This document shows positions 54,145 through 61,365 of a DNA stretch of 64,000 bases, piece by piece (position 1 is the first letter of the stretch; every line of letters begins with the position of its first letter). This DNA is from Tepidibacter aestuarii (GTDB taxonomy: Bacteria; Bacillota; Clostridia; Peptostreptococcales; Peptostreptococcaceae): assembly GCF_934924865.1 (NCBI RefSeq), contig NZ_OW235315.1, positions 744,001-808,000 on the forward strand, read 5' to 3'. The notes under the pieces are model-generated. The model saw only the letters and a list, made by a program, of their open reading frames with translations, had not been told where the DNA came from and did no database searches. The translations under genes and the position numbers were made by a program.

Positions 54145-55146
54145 TTGAAAAAAAAATTATTCAAATGTTTAAGTATAGCTTTAGTATTAGTTACGTTCTT
54201 GGTTGGATGTGGATCAGTAACACCTCAAGAAAGTAATGAAGATGCACTAAAGGTTGGCTTAGTAGTTGCGGGTAGTCTTGGGGATAGATCCTTTTACGAT
54301 TCAAGCAATGAAGGATTAAACATGGCAATAGAAAAATTAGGAATAATAGGTAAGGTGTTAGAATGTAAAAAGGATATATCGGTATATAAGGATCAATTAA
54401 TTCAAGCATCAAATATAAGTGATGTAGTAGTTGTTATGGGGTTTGAGTTTTATGATGTAATACAAGAGGTTGCAAAAGAATTCCCAAATAAGAAATATAT
54501 ATATATAGACGATATAATAAAAGGCGTAGACAATATAGCTTGTATCGACTATAAAGAAAATGAAGGGTCTTTCTTAGCAGGAGCTTTAGCTGCTATGAAA
54601 ACTGAGACTGGAAAAATTGGAATGGTAGGAGGTAAGGATGTACCTGTTATAAGAAACTTCCAAATAGGATATGAAGCTGGAGCTAAATATATAAATAGTG
54701 ACATTAAAGTTGAAACGATATTTGCTGGAAATTTCAAAGAGCCTCAAAAAGGTAAAGAATGTGCACTTACTCTTTATTCTAAGGGAGTTGATATAATATT
54801 CCAAGCTGCTGGGAAAACAGGAAAAGGTGTGCTTGAAGCTGCTAAGGATGCAAATAAGCTTGCAATAGGTGTAGACGTAGACCAGAGATATATAAGTCCC
54901 CATAATATAGTGGCTAGTATGGTTAAAGCTGTAGACTTATCTATATTTGAATCTTTAGAAAAAATTCAAAACAATGGATTTGAAGCTGGCAAGGTATACG
55001 AGTATGGAATTAAAGAAAATGGAGTATATATGTCTTATGGATCAGATGATATGACTAAACTAGTAGACGATGAAACTAAGGCTAAGATAGATGATTTAAG
55101 TAAGAAGATTATATCTGGAGAAATAGAAGTACCAGAAGTTAAATAA
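54145..55146 (+). CDS. BMP-family nucleoside-binding lipoprotein (copy 2)
   Basis: 333 residues, lipobox LVGC, and the same motif set as the gene at 47296 (DRSFYDSSNEGLNMAIEKLG, DYKENEGSFLAGALAAMKTE, SYGSDDMTKLVDDETKAKID). The two proteins are near-identical over long stretches, with scattered changes (e.g. GMDIPVI to GKDVPVI, DADQRYINP to DVDQRYISP). It follows the operon terminator and has its own GGGGGAG site with a TTG start, but no importer genes of its own, so it probably feeds the same ABC complex with altered ligand preference. A phosphorylase remnant follows. Confidence 0.92.
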   Translation: MKKKLFKCLSIALVLVTFLVGCGSVTPQESNEDALKVGLVVAGSLGDRSFYDSSNEGLNMAIEKLGIIGKVLECKKDISVYKDQLIQASNISDVVVVMGFEFYDVIQEVAKEFPNKKYIYIDDIIKGVDNIACIDYKENEGSFLAGALAAMKTETGKIGMVGGKDVPVIRNFQIGYEAGAKYINSDIKVETIFAGNFKEPQKGKECALTLYSKGVDIIFQAAGKTGKGVLEAAKDANKLAIGVDVDQRYISPHNIVASMVKAVDLSIFESLEKIQNNGFEAGKVYEYGIKENGVYMSYGSDDMTKLVDDETKAKIDDLSKKIISGEIEVPEVK

Positions 55147-55171
55147 TTGAAACGCTTTAAAAATGAAAAGA

Positions 55172-55237
55172 AGAGGTGTTAAAGTTAGTTATATACTTAA
55201 TAACGTTGTGCTTTACAATTTAAAAAACGAAATTTAG
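55172..55237 (+). pseudogene. Remnant tail of a duplicated nucleoside phosphorylase
   Basis: The frame reads RGVKVSYILNNVVLYNLKNE, then stop, which matches residues RGVKVGSILNNVVLYNSDVK of the phosphorylase at 53221. DNA identity is also plain by eye (AGAGGTGTTAA in both). It sits 25 bp after BMP copy 2. The simplest reading is that a larger operon segment was duplicated and everything between the binding protein and this fragment was deleted. Confidence 0.8.
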
Positions 55238-55308
55238 GCTCTTTTTATGTTTTGTGGGTTATCAAAAACTTACTATAAAAATACCGTGAATACAACGAAA
55301 TTTTGAAT

Positions 55309-55412
55309 ACAACTAAGATTTTATCTTATCAATAATCCTGAAATTTATGAACTCCCTATGGTCAGACACATAAATTTCTCAATGGATTATTAAACGATAA
55401 AACCTAAGTTGT
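55309..55412. repeat. Large imperfect inverted repeat (MITE- or hairpin-like)
   Basis: ACAACTAAGATTTTATC (55309-55325) is mirrored by GATAAAACCTAAGTTGT (55396-55412). Further inward AATAATCC and GAAATTTATG pair with GGATTATT and CATAAATTTC. About 40-nt arms with small mismatches surround a ~20-nt centre. No transposase or U-run. The rest of 55238-55719 is AT-rich with no recognisable gene. Confidence 0.55.
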
Positions 55413-55719
55413 AGTAGTCAAAATATCTAAAAGTATTCACTAACATTTTTACAGAAAGTTTTAATGGGAATATACCTATATTACAAAGTTTCAATTTTAC
55501 CTCATATAATGCTAATGCATTGATTATATCTCTAACGAGTATTAAATCTATAGGATTTTCACGTCTATACTATGGATTAGATGGTATTTTATATTAAAAA
55601 GGTAATTACATTTGTATAATAAAAAAACAGGATATAACTATATCATTATAAGTTAGGGTCTAATTATAGGATAAAAAGGATAGATTCTTATAACAGAAGA
55701 GGTTATAGGGGGAGAATGA

Positions 55720-55882
55720 ATGGGCAAAGTAAAAAATGGATTTACATTAATAATTCTTATTACAGTTTTTTTGGTTTTCTTATATGGATAAATTAGGTGG
55801 AGACACATTTGAAATAATAGGTCTTACACCAAAAGGAAAAGAAATAGCAAAAATAAAAGAATATATATCTTCACAAAATTAA
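55720..55882 (+). CDS. Two overlapping small frames, possibly one frameshifted membrane peptide
   Basis: GGGGGAGA precedes ATG at 55720, whose frame ([20 protein letters not shown]) is a 23-residue membrane helix ending at 55791. A second frame from ATG at 55784 reads MDKLGGDTFEIIGLTPKGKE to 55882. Joined by a -1/+2 shift, they give a plausible single ~55-residue protein with one N-terminal TM helix. Either a broken gene, a frameshift error or an overlapping pair. Confidence 0.4.
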
Positions 55883-56006
55883 GCTGATAGAAAGAAAATA
55901 AGATGCTACTGGATATGCTAATTTAATGTTATTTAATAATGAGAGACTAAATTTGTATAATATAATTACTGAAATAAATTCTTTGATATGAAAGGATGTG
56001 TTGTTT

Positions 56007-56150
56007 ATGTCTATAGTACTTGTAGCTTTCTTTGCAATAATATTGATATCTATATTGTTTATGCTTATGGATTTAAAAAGAATAGGGATTGATATAGTAG
56101 ATACTAATAAGAGGATTGAAGAAAAGCTAAATAAAATAATGAAAAAATAA
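56007..56150 (+). CDS. Small single-pass membrane protein (47 aa)
   Basis: ATG behind AAAGGATG opens MSIVLVAFFAIILISILFML followed by a charged helical tail (DLKRIGIDIVDTNKRIEEKL) ending KKIM-KK type. One TM helix plus an amphipathic cytosolic helix. No family recognised. It lies between the small frames at 55720 and the ArsR operon and may belong with the former. Confidence 0.55.
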   Translation: MSIVLVAFFAIILISILFMLMDLKRIGIDIVDTNKRIEEKLNKIMKK

Positions 56151-56213
56151 AAAAGGGCAGATTGATGGTATAAATCGATATTCACTTTATGAAGTTAGAT
56201 CTGTCAATAAATT

Positions 56214-56255
56214 ATTCAGTAGGTGTATAAAGTGAAATTTATACACCTATTGAAT
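56214..56255. other. 18-bp stem hairpin in the gap before the ArsR operon
   Basis: ATTCAGTAGGTGTATAAA and TTTATACACCTATTGAAT pair over 18 bp (one G-U) around the loop GTGAAA. No U-run follows on either strand. A weaker stem, GGCAGAT/ATCTGTC, lies just upstream (56156-56195), so the segment could be a small structured RNA or an unusual terminator. Confidence 0.5.
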
Positions 56256-56317
56256 GTCGTAAAACTTTTTAACCTATATAGTCAGATAAAAAAGATTTAA
56301 AATAAAGCTAATTTTTA

Positions 56318-56376
56318 TTGACAAAATATAGATAATTGCATACTATATAAGTATATTAGAGAATCCTTATATAGTA
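56318..56376 (+). promoter_or_regulatory. Promoter and ArsR-type operator
   Basis: -35 TTGACA (56318-56323), 17-base spacer, -10 TACTAT (56341-56346). The perfect inverted repeat TACTATATAAG (56341-56351) / CTTATATAGTA (56366-56376) overlaps the -10 and start site, ideal for repression by the ArsR protein encoded 22 bp further on. Confidence 0.8.
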
Positions 56377-56398
56377 TATTTAAAAGAAAGGTGATTTT

Positions 56399-56710
56399 AT
56401 GGATTTGGAGGGTATGCAAGTTAGGGTGTTAAAGGCCATGGCTCATCCTATAAGGCTTAAGATAATAAAGAAATTAGGAGATCAAAAACTTTGTGTATGT
56501 GAATTAAATAAAGATGTAGAGTTTACTCAATCTAATTTATCTCAGCATCTTAAGATATTAAAGGAAGCTGGTATACTAGATAGCGAGAAAAAGGGTCTTT
56601 GGATGCACTATAGGGTTAGAAATAAAGAAGTACTTGATGTAATAAACATTGTAGAAAAAATTGTAAGTGATAATGTAAAAAATCTAAATAAAGAGTTAGG
56701 GGGACAATAA
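56399..56710 (+). CDS. ArsR/SmtB-family metalloregulator
   Basis: 103 residues: MAHPIRLKIIKKLGDQKLCVCELNK (residues ~14-38), DNA-recognition helix QSNLSQHLKILKEAGIL and wing GLWMHYRVRN. The KLCVCEL pair of cysteines corresponds to the alpha-3 CxC site of arsenic/antimony-sensing ArsR proteins. Metal(loid) release of the operator would turn on the permease downstream. ATG after AAAGGTG; two bases before the permease gene's start, hence same operon. Confidence 0.92.
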   Translation: MDLEGMQVRVLKAMAHPIRLKIIKKLGDQKLCVCELNKDVEFTQSNLSQHLKILKEAGILDSEKKGLWMHYRVRNKEVLDVINIVEKIVSDNVKNLNKELGGQ

Positions 56711-56711
56711 T

Positions 56712-57704
56712 ATGGATTTCATCAACAATATGCTTCAGTTTACTTGGCTTAATAATTTGGTAAGACTTTTAGTTGAGAATGTATTTGGTATTTCTATGGA
56801 AACTCACTTAGGAGGAAGTATTCATTTTTTCATATATGATACTATAAAGATAGTAATACTTCTTGGAATAATGATATTTATTATATCTTATATAAGAAGT
56901 TATTTTTCACCTGAGAAGACTAAGAAGATATTAGAAAAATTTGGAGGGATATCTGGAAATATAATGGCTTCCCTTTTAGGTATTGTAACTCCGTTTTGTT
57001 CTTGTTCATCGGTTCCTTTGTTTATAGGATTTGTTGAAGCTGGAATACCTATAGGTGTTACATTTTCTTTTTTAATAACATCTCCAATAGTAAATGAGGC
57101 AGCTTTTGCAATACTTTTAGCATCATTTGGATGGAAAATAGCGGTTGTATATGTTATAACAGGAGTTGTAGTTGGTGTAATTGGAGGGATACTAATAGGA
57201 AGCCTTCATTTAGAAGATCAAGTAGAAGAATATGTGTATCAGATAAAAATGGGAGAATCTGAGATAGAAGAATTAGATAGAAAGCAAAGAATAGATTTTG
57301 CAATTCAAAATGTAAAAGATATAATAAAGAGAGTGTGGATATACTTAATTATAGGAATAGGTATTGGGGCTGTAATACATGGATGGGCACCTGCCGAGAT
57401 ACTTAGTAAGTACGCAGGACCTAACAATCCTCTAGCTGTAATTGTAGCAGTTGTTGTTGCGATTCCTCTTTATTCTAATGCATTAGGGACTATACCTATA
57501 GCTGAGGCGCTAATAATTAAAGGAGTAGGTATTGGGACTGCACTAGCCTTTATGATGGCTACGACTGCCTTATCGCTTCCTGAGATGATACTTCTTAGAA
57601 AGGTTATAAAACCTAAACTTATAGCAGTATTTGTAGCTATAACAGGAGTTAGTATAATTTTAGTAGGTTATATGTTTAATGCTATATCGCATTTGCTTAT
57701 ATAA
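56712..57704 (+). CDS. YraQ/ArsP-type (DUF318) permease
   Basis: 330 residues, about eight transmembrane helices. The conserved TPFCSCSSVPLFIGFVEAG (residues ~95-113) and SPIVNEAAFAILLASFGW are YraQ/ArsP-family signatures, as is YSNALGTIPIAEALIIKG in the second half. ArsP members export organoarsenicals; other family members have unknown substrates, including possible sulfur or selenium compounds. The ArsR gene upstream suggests metalloid-linked control. Confidence 0.88.
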   Translation: MDFINNMLQFTWLNNLVRLLVENVFGISMETHLGGSIHFFIYDTIKIVILLGIMIFIISYIRSYFSPEKTKKILEKFGGISGNIMASLLGIVTPFCSCSSVPLFIGFVEAGIPIGVTFSFLITSPIVNEAAFAILLASFGWKIAVVYVITGVVVGVIGGILIGSLHLEDQVEEYVYQIKMGESEIEELDRKQRIDFAIQNVKDIIKRVWIYLIIGIGIGAVIHGWAPAEILSKYAGPNNPLAVIVAVVVAIPLYSNALGTIPIAEALIIKGVGIGTALAFMMATTALSLPEMILLRKVIKPKLIAVFVAITGVSIILVGYMFNAISHLLI

Positions 57705-57739
57705 TTATTTAAAATAAATATATTAAAGGAGGAGTTAAT

Positions 57740-57970
57740 ATGAACATTAAAATTTTAGGTGGGGGATGTAAAAACTGTGAGGTATTATATGAAAATACTA
57801 AGCAGGCTGTTGAAGAGTTAGGAATCGAGGCAACTATTGAGAAGGTAACTGATTTTGTTGAGATAGCTAAGTATGGAGTTATGAAAACGCCAGCTCTTGT
57901 TGTAGATGAAAAGGTTAAGATATCAGGAAGAGTTGTTAAGGCTGATGAGATAAAGAAGGTTCTTGCATAG
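57740..57970 (+). CDS. Thioredoxin-like small protein (CxxC)
   Basis: 76 residues: MNIKILGGGCKNCEVLYENT with redox motif CKNC, then VMKTPALVVDEKVKISG (cis-Pro TPAL). It matches the minimal TM0996/MTH895-type redox thioredoxins. These are encoded next to YraQ-type permeases so often that a functional pair is likely (e.g. reduction of a substrate or of the permease CSC motif); that is inference. GGAGG site before ATG; terminator follows. Confidence 0.9.
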   Translation: MNIKILGGGCKNCEVLYENTKQAVEELGIEATIEKVTDFVEIAKYGVMKTPALVVDEKVKISGRVVKADEIKKVLA

Positions 57971-57980
57971 AATTTATTAA

Positions 57981-58021
57981 TAACCTAGATTTCGTACAAA
58001 TGAAATCTAGGTTATTTTTTT
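57981..58021 (+). terminator. Terminator of the ArsR operon
   Basis: TAACCTAGATTTC and GAAATCTAGGTTA form a 13-bp stem with an eight-base loop and a T7 tail. Confidence 0.92.
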
Positions 58022-58131
58022 GTATAGAAATAATCTATAATAAGTACTTGAAATATAGAATTTATCAATTAGACAAAAATATACATATAATGATATCTTT
58101 TTATTATGAGAATATTAGGAGGATTAATATA

Positions 58132-58827
58132 ATGGAGTTTATAAAGAATAACAAAATAAAAATATCAGTTATATTATTAATTATATGTATGTATTTGTTT
58201 ATACCTTCAGTTAAAGTAAACGTAAATCAAGCTGTATTTATTTTAAGTAATGTGAATGTCGATATGGCTAGAGAGTATATATTGTCATTTGGGATATGGG
58301 CACCTATTGTATCTTTTTTACTTATGATTTTACAATCGGTTGCAGCACCTCTTCCTGCATTTATTATTACGTTTGCTAATGCTGGGTTGTTTGGGTGGAT
58401 TAAAGGAGCTATTCTATCTTGGTCTAGTGCCATGGCAGGAGCTGCACTTTGCTTTTATATAGCTAGATTTTTAGGAAGAAATGCAGTAGAAAAGCTTACA
58501 TCTAAAACTGCATTAAAAAGTGTAGATGAATTTTTTGAAAAATACGGTAAATATGCGATTTTAATTGCAAGATTACTTCCTTTTATATCATTTGATATTG
58601 TAAGTTATGCAGCGGGACTTACATCTATGAGTTTTTGGTCTTTCTTTATAGCTACAGGAATTGGACAACTTCCTGCTACAATTATTTATTCATATATAGG
58701 TGGTATGCTTACAGGAACTGCAAAGACTTTTGTATTTGGATTATTATGTTTATTTTCACTAAGTATATTAATAGCACTAATTAAGAAAATTTGGGATGAC
58801 AAAAAAAGACAAGGAGGGAAATTATAA
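58132..58827 (+). CDS. TVP38/TMEM64 (VTT-domain) membrane protein 1
   Basis: 231 residues, five to six hydrophobic segments. The VTT core is seen in APLPAFIITFANAGLFGWIKGA (residues ~75-96), SSAMAGAALCFYIARFLGR and ARLLPFISFDIVSYAAGLT. VTT/DedA-like proteins are scramblase- or transporter-related membrane proteins of unsettled function. ATG at 58132 after AGGAGG. The predicted selenoprotein rhodanese begins with the base after its stop, so the two are translationally coupled. Confidence 0.88.
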   Translation: MEFIKNNKIKISVILLIICMYLFIPSVKVNVNQAVFILSNVNVDMAREYILSFGIWAPIVSFLLMILQSVAAPLPAFIITFANAGLFGWIKGAILSWSSAMAGAALCFYIARFLGRNAVEKLTSKTALKSVDEFFEKYGKYAILIARLLPFISFDIVSYAAGLTSMSFWSFFIATGIGQLPATIIYSYIGGMLTGTAKTFVFGLLCLFSLSILIALIKKIWDDKKRQGGKL

Positions 58828-59769
58828 TTGAAATCTAAAAGAATAATTCTTTTATTAATGAGCATCTTGCTAATAACTGCTTTAGTTGGATGTTCTAAAA
58901 ACAACTCAACAGTAAAAGAACAAGAATTTGATGCTTCAATTTATGAAAATAATGATTTTTTAATTACTCCTAATGAATTAAAAGATTTATTAGGAAGTGA
59001 AGAACTAGTACTTCTTGATTGTAACAAACCTGATATTTATCAAAAGCAACATATTCCTGGTGCTGTAAGTATAGGTCTTCACGCATTTTCAGATAAAACA
59101 GGAAAACCGGGAGATCCAGGTTGGGGAACTATTGTAAACAAAGAGGAGTTAAAATCAAGATTGGAATCATTAGGAATAGATAATAATAAAACAGTAGTAT
59201 TTTACTCAGATGTATTTAAAGGACCAGGAGCTGATGGAAGAGCTGTTTGGCAGTTAAAACAAGCTGGTATGGATAATGTAAAACTATTAGTTGGAGGTCT
59301 TTCTTATTGGAAAGATATGGGTTATGATACAACTAATGAAGTATCAAATCCAATTCCAACTTCAGGTGTAGTTCTTAAAGATTATGATGAAAGTTATAGT
59401 GCTACAAAAGATTATATATATGAAAATCTAGGAAAACAAGTAGTAATAGATGTTAGAACAGATGCTGAATATAAAGGATCTCAAAAAGTAGGAGAACCAA
59501 GGGGAGGTCATATTAAAGGAGCCAAGCATATGCTATGGACAGATCTTTTAAATGAAAATGGAACACCTAAATCTCCAGACGAGATCAAAACTATTATGGC
59601 TGATATGGGAGTAACTCCTGAAGATGATTTCACAGTATACTGAACTATGGGTATAAGATCTGGATATACATCTATGATCCTCAGAGCCGTTGGCTTTGAT
59701 AAAGTTAGAAATTATGAAGCTTCAATATATGAGTGGAGCGGAGATTTCGATATGCCTATGGAAAAATAG
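58828..59769 (+). CDS. Two-domain rhodanese lipoprotein, predicted selenoprotein (in-frame UGA)
   Basis: 313 residues if UGA at 59641-59643 is read as selenocysteine 272. Signal peptide with lipobox LVGC (~22), an inactive first rhodanese domain (~47-180, no Cys in its loop YSDVFKGPGADGR), and a second domain (~185-313). UGA sits exactly where the catalytic Cys belongs: DDFTVY-U-TMGIRSGYTS, compare the family CxxGxRSG loop. The frame then continues in good register (ILRAVGFDKVRNYEASIYEW) to TAG at 59767, with no other stop. A SECIS-like hairpin follows the UGA. TTG start at 58828, AAGGAGGG upstream. Expected role: sulfur or selenium transfer outside the membrane; donor and acceptor unknown. 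Without Sec insertion it would end at residue 271, losing the active site. Confidence 0.85.
59649..59680 (+). promoter_or_regulatory. Candidate bacterial SECIS element
   Basis: Starting 5 nt after the UGA, GGGT (59649-59652), ATA and GAT pair with ATC, TAT and ATCC on the 3' side (to 59680), with single bulges at A59656 and G59676. The ten-nucleotide apical loop CTGGATATAC contains GG and begins 16 nt after the UGA. Bacterial SECIS hairpins sit within the coding region right after UGA, as here. The loop's first two bases are C and U, which deviates from the G-rich expectation. Confidence 0.6.
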
Positions 59770-59790
59770 AACATTGTAAAAATTCAACAT

Positions 59791-59820
59791 AAAGGATTGT
59801 TCTAGTTAGAGCAATCCTTT
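59791..59820 (+). terminator. Hairpin after the rhodanese gene
   Basis: AAAGGATTGTTCT and AGAGCAATCCTTT form a 13-bp stem (one G-U) with a four-base loop. The following T-run is absent, so termination may be partial and the next VTT gene could be reached. Confidence 0.55.
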
Positions 59821-59847
59821 AGCGTTGTTATAGGGAGCTGGTTTGGT

Positions 59848-60528
59848 TTGAATAAAGTGAGTATAGGTTCAAAAAAAAGAATAATAATAGGAGTTTTAAT
59901 GGTGAGCATAATTATTAGTATGAAGTTTTTAGGTGTATTTGAATATGTAAGCATAGATAATGCATATAAAATAAAAAATTACATACATAAATTAGGTATG
60001 TTAGGACCAATAATATATATTATATTCTTTGTTATAGGATGTGTTGCTTTCATACCAGCACCGCCAATGGCTATAATTGCTGGAATGGCATTTGGACCTA
60101 TTAATGGATCTATATACACTTGTATAGCTGCCCTTATAAGTGACGCATCTGCTTTTTTGATAGCAAGATACGTTGCTAAGGACATTGTCCAAAATAAAGT
60201 TAAGACTAATAAATCACTTGCTAAAATAGATAATTTAGTCAAAAATCACGGATGGAGAATATTGATTATAACAAGATTAGTTCCTGGATTTCCGTATATG
60301 CTACAAAGCTATGCTTACGGCATAACAAATATTAAATTTAAGTCATACATTTTAGCTTCTTGGATATTAACTATACCTGGAATAATAGCATTTACACTAG
60401 TAGGAGGATCTATAAATTCTTATCAAAATATGGATAAAATTTTTATTTGCCTTGGAGTATGTGCTGTATTAATTACTATTTTATCTTTGATTCCAAAAGT
60501 ATTAAAGAAAAAATATGATTTGATATAA
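59848..60528 (+). CDS. TVP38/TMEM64 (VTT-domain) membrane protein 2
   Basis: 226 residues, five to six hydrophobic segments, with IPAPPMAIIAGMAFGPINGSIYT (~residues 70-92) and TRLVPGFPYMLQSYAYGIT, the VTT signatures. It is a diverged relative of the protein at 58132 and is separated from it only by the rhodanese gene. TTG start after TAGGGAGCTGG. Function unknown; the repeated VTT-rhodanese pairing suggests a linked role. Confidence 0.87.
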   Translation: MNKVSIGSKKRIIIGVLMVSIIISMKFLGVFEYVSIDNAYKIKNYIHKLGMLGPIIYIIFFVIGCVAFIPAPPMAIIAGMAFGPINGSIYTCIAALISDASAFLIARYVAKDIVQNKVKTNKSLAKIDNLVKNHGWRILIITRLVPGFPYMLQSYAYGITNIKFKSYILASWILTIPGIIAFTLVGGSINSYQNMDKIFICLGVCAVLITILSLIPKVLKKKYDLI

Positions 60529-60600
60529 TGTGAAATATATTTACAATTTGAATTCTTAAAGATATAATCAAAATATTGATATATGAGAGGAGATTGTGAA

Positions 60601-60843
60601 ATGTCAAAAGAAAGAGTAGCATTTTTAGATGAACAAGGAAACAAGGTAGAGTTGGAAATAGTTGAGAAGATAAATATAGAAGAAGAAAAATATGTACTTC
60701 TTGCTAAAGAAGAAAATGAGGAAGATGCATACGTTTATAAAATAGTTGAAGAAGATGGAGCAGAACAATACGTTGCAGTAAACGATGATGATGAGTTTGA
60801 AAGAGTATTAGAAGAATATAATTCTTACTTTGACGAAGAATAA
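60601..60843 (+). CDS. DUF1292 small acidic protein
   Basis: 80 residues, highly acidic. FLDEQGNKVELEIVEKINIE and KYVLLAKEENEEDAYVYKIV are DUF1292 signatures. The family is widespread in Firmicutes, of unknown function, often near the ruvX/holliday-junction region or as free-standing genes. ATG at 60601 was chosen, because GAGAGGAG precedes it. The next gene starts 15 bp later and shares its transcript. Confidence 0.88.
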   Translation: MSKERVAFLDEQGNKVELEIVEKINIEEEKYVLLAKEENEEDAYVYKIVEEDGAEQYVAVNDDDEFERVLEEYNSYFDEE

Positions 60844-60858
60844 TAAAGAGGTGAGAAT

Positions 60859-61269
60859 ATGGAATCTTTTGCTTTAGTACTTATGCAAAAAAATAAAGAA
60901 ACACTCGAGATAGAAAAAGAAATAGGAAGCTATACTATAAGCAGCAACTTAGATTTAATAAACGGAATTTATATGGCATGTGAAGATGAAAAAAATATAG
61001 TTCATCTTAAACTAACTACTGAAAAAGATGTTGAAGACTGGGAGTTTTCAGCTATATTAGACTATTATGATGACGAAGTTTTAAATGACATTGTGTTATC
61101 TGTTAAAGAAATAGAAGATGCGTACAACCCAACTTGGGAGGTAACTTTTGAATTTGTAGATTCTAAAGATGGTATGCAATCTAAAATAGAAGCAATACTT
61201 GATAAGCATAAAAAAGAATTAGATGATGTTTATGCTGAAATAAAAGATAGAGAAGAAGAGTATAAATAA
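60859..61269 (+). CDS. Conserved-looking acidic hypothetical protein
   Basis: 136 residues, acidic, predicted mixed alpha/beta with a C-terminal coiled-coil-like helix (IEAILDKHKKELDDVYAEIK). It contains two near-identical acidic stretches, DWEFSAILDYYDDEVLND. No family recognised with certainty; it resembles proteins that accompany DUF1292 genes. It shares an operon with the DUF1292 gene and ends in a strong terminator. Confidence 0.7.
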   Translation: MESFALVLMQKNKETLEIEKEIGSYTISSNLDLINGIYMACEDEKNIVHLKLTTEKDVEDWEFSAILDYYDDEVLNDIVLSVKEIEDAYNPTWEVTFEFVDSKDGMQSKIEAILDKHKKELDDVYAEIKDREEEYK

Positions 61270-61298
61270 AGACTGTCCACTTGGACAGTCTTTTTTTT
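61270..61298 (+). terminator. Terminator of the DUF1292 operon
   Basis: AGACTGTCCA and TGGACAGTCT form a 10-bp stem with T8 tail, starting at the base after the stop codon. Confidence 0.93.
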
Positions 61299-61365
61299 GA
61301 TTAAACAAACACAAAACTCATTATATATGAATAGTATATAAATTAAAAGAAAGGGGGCCTTAAAA

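Noticed and set aside
59641..59643. Ordinary nonsense mutation or premature end of the rhodanese gene
   Set aside because: The codon lost is precisely the catalytic Cys, the downstream 41 codons keep family sequence without further stops, and a SECIS-like stem follows. Selenocysteine explains all three; a plain stop does not.
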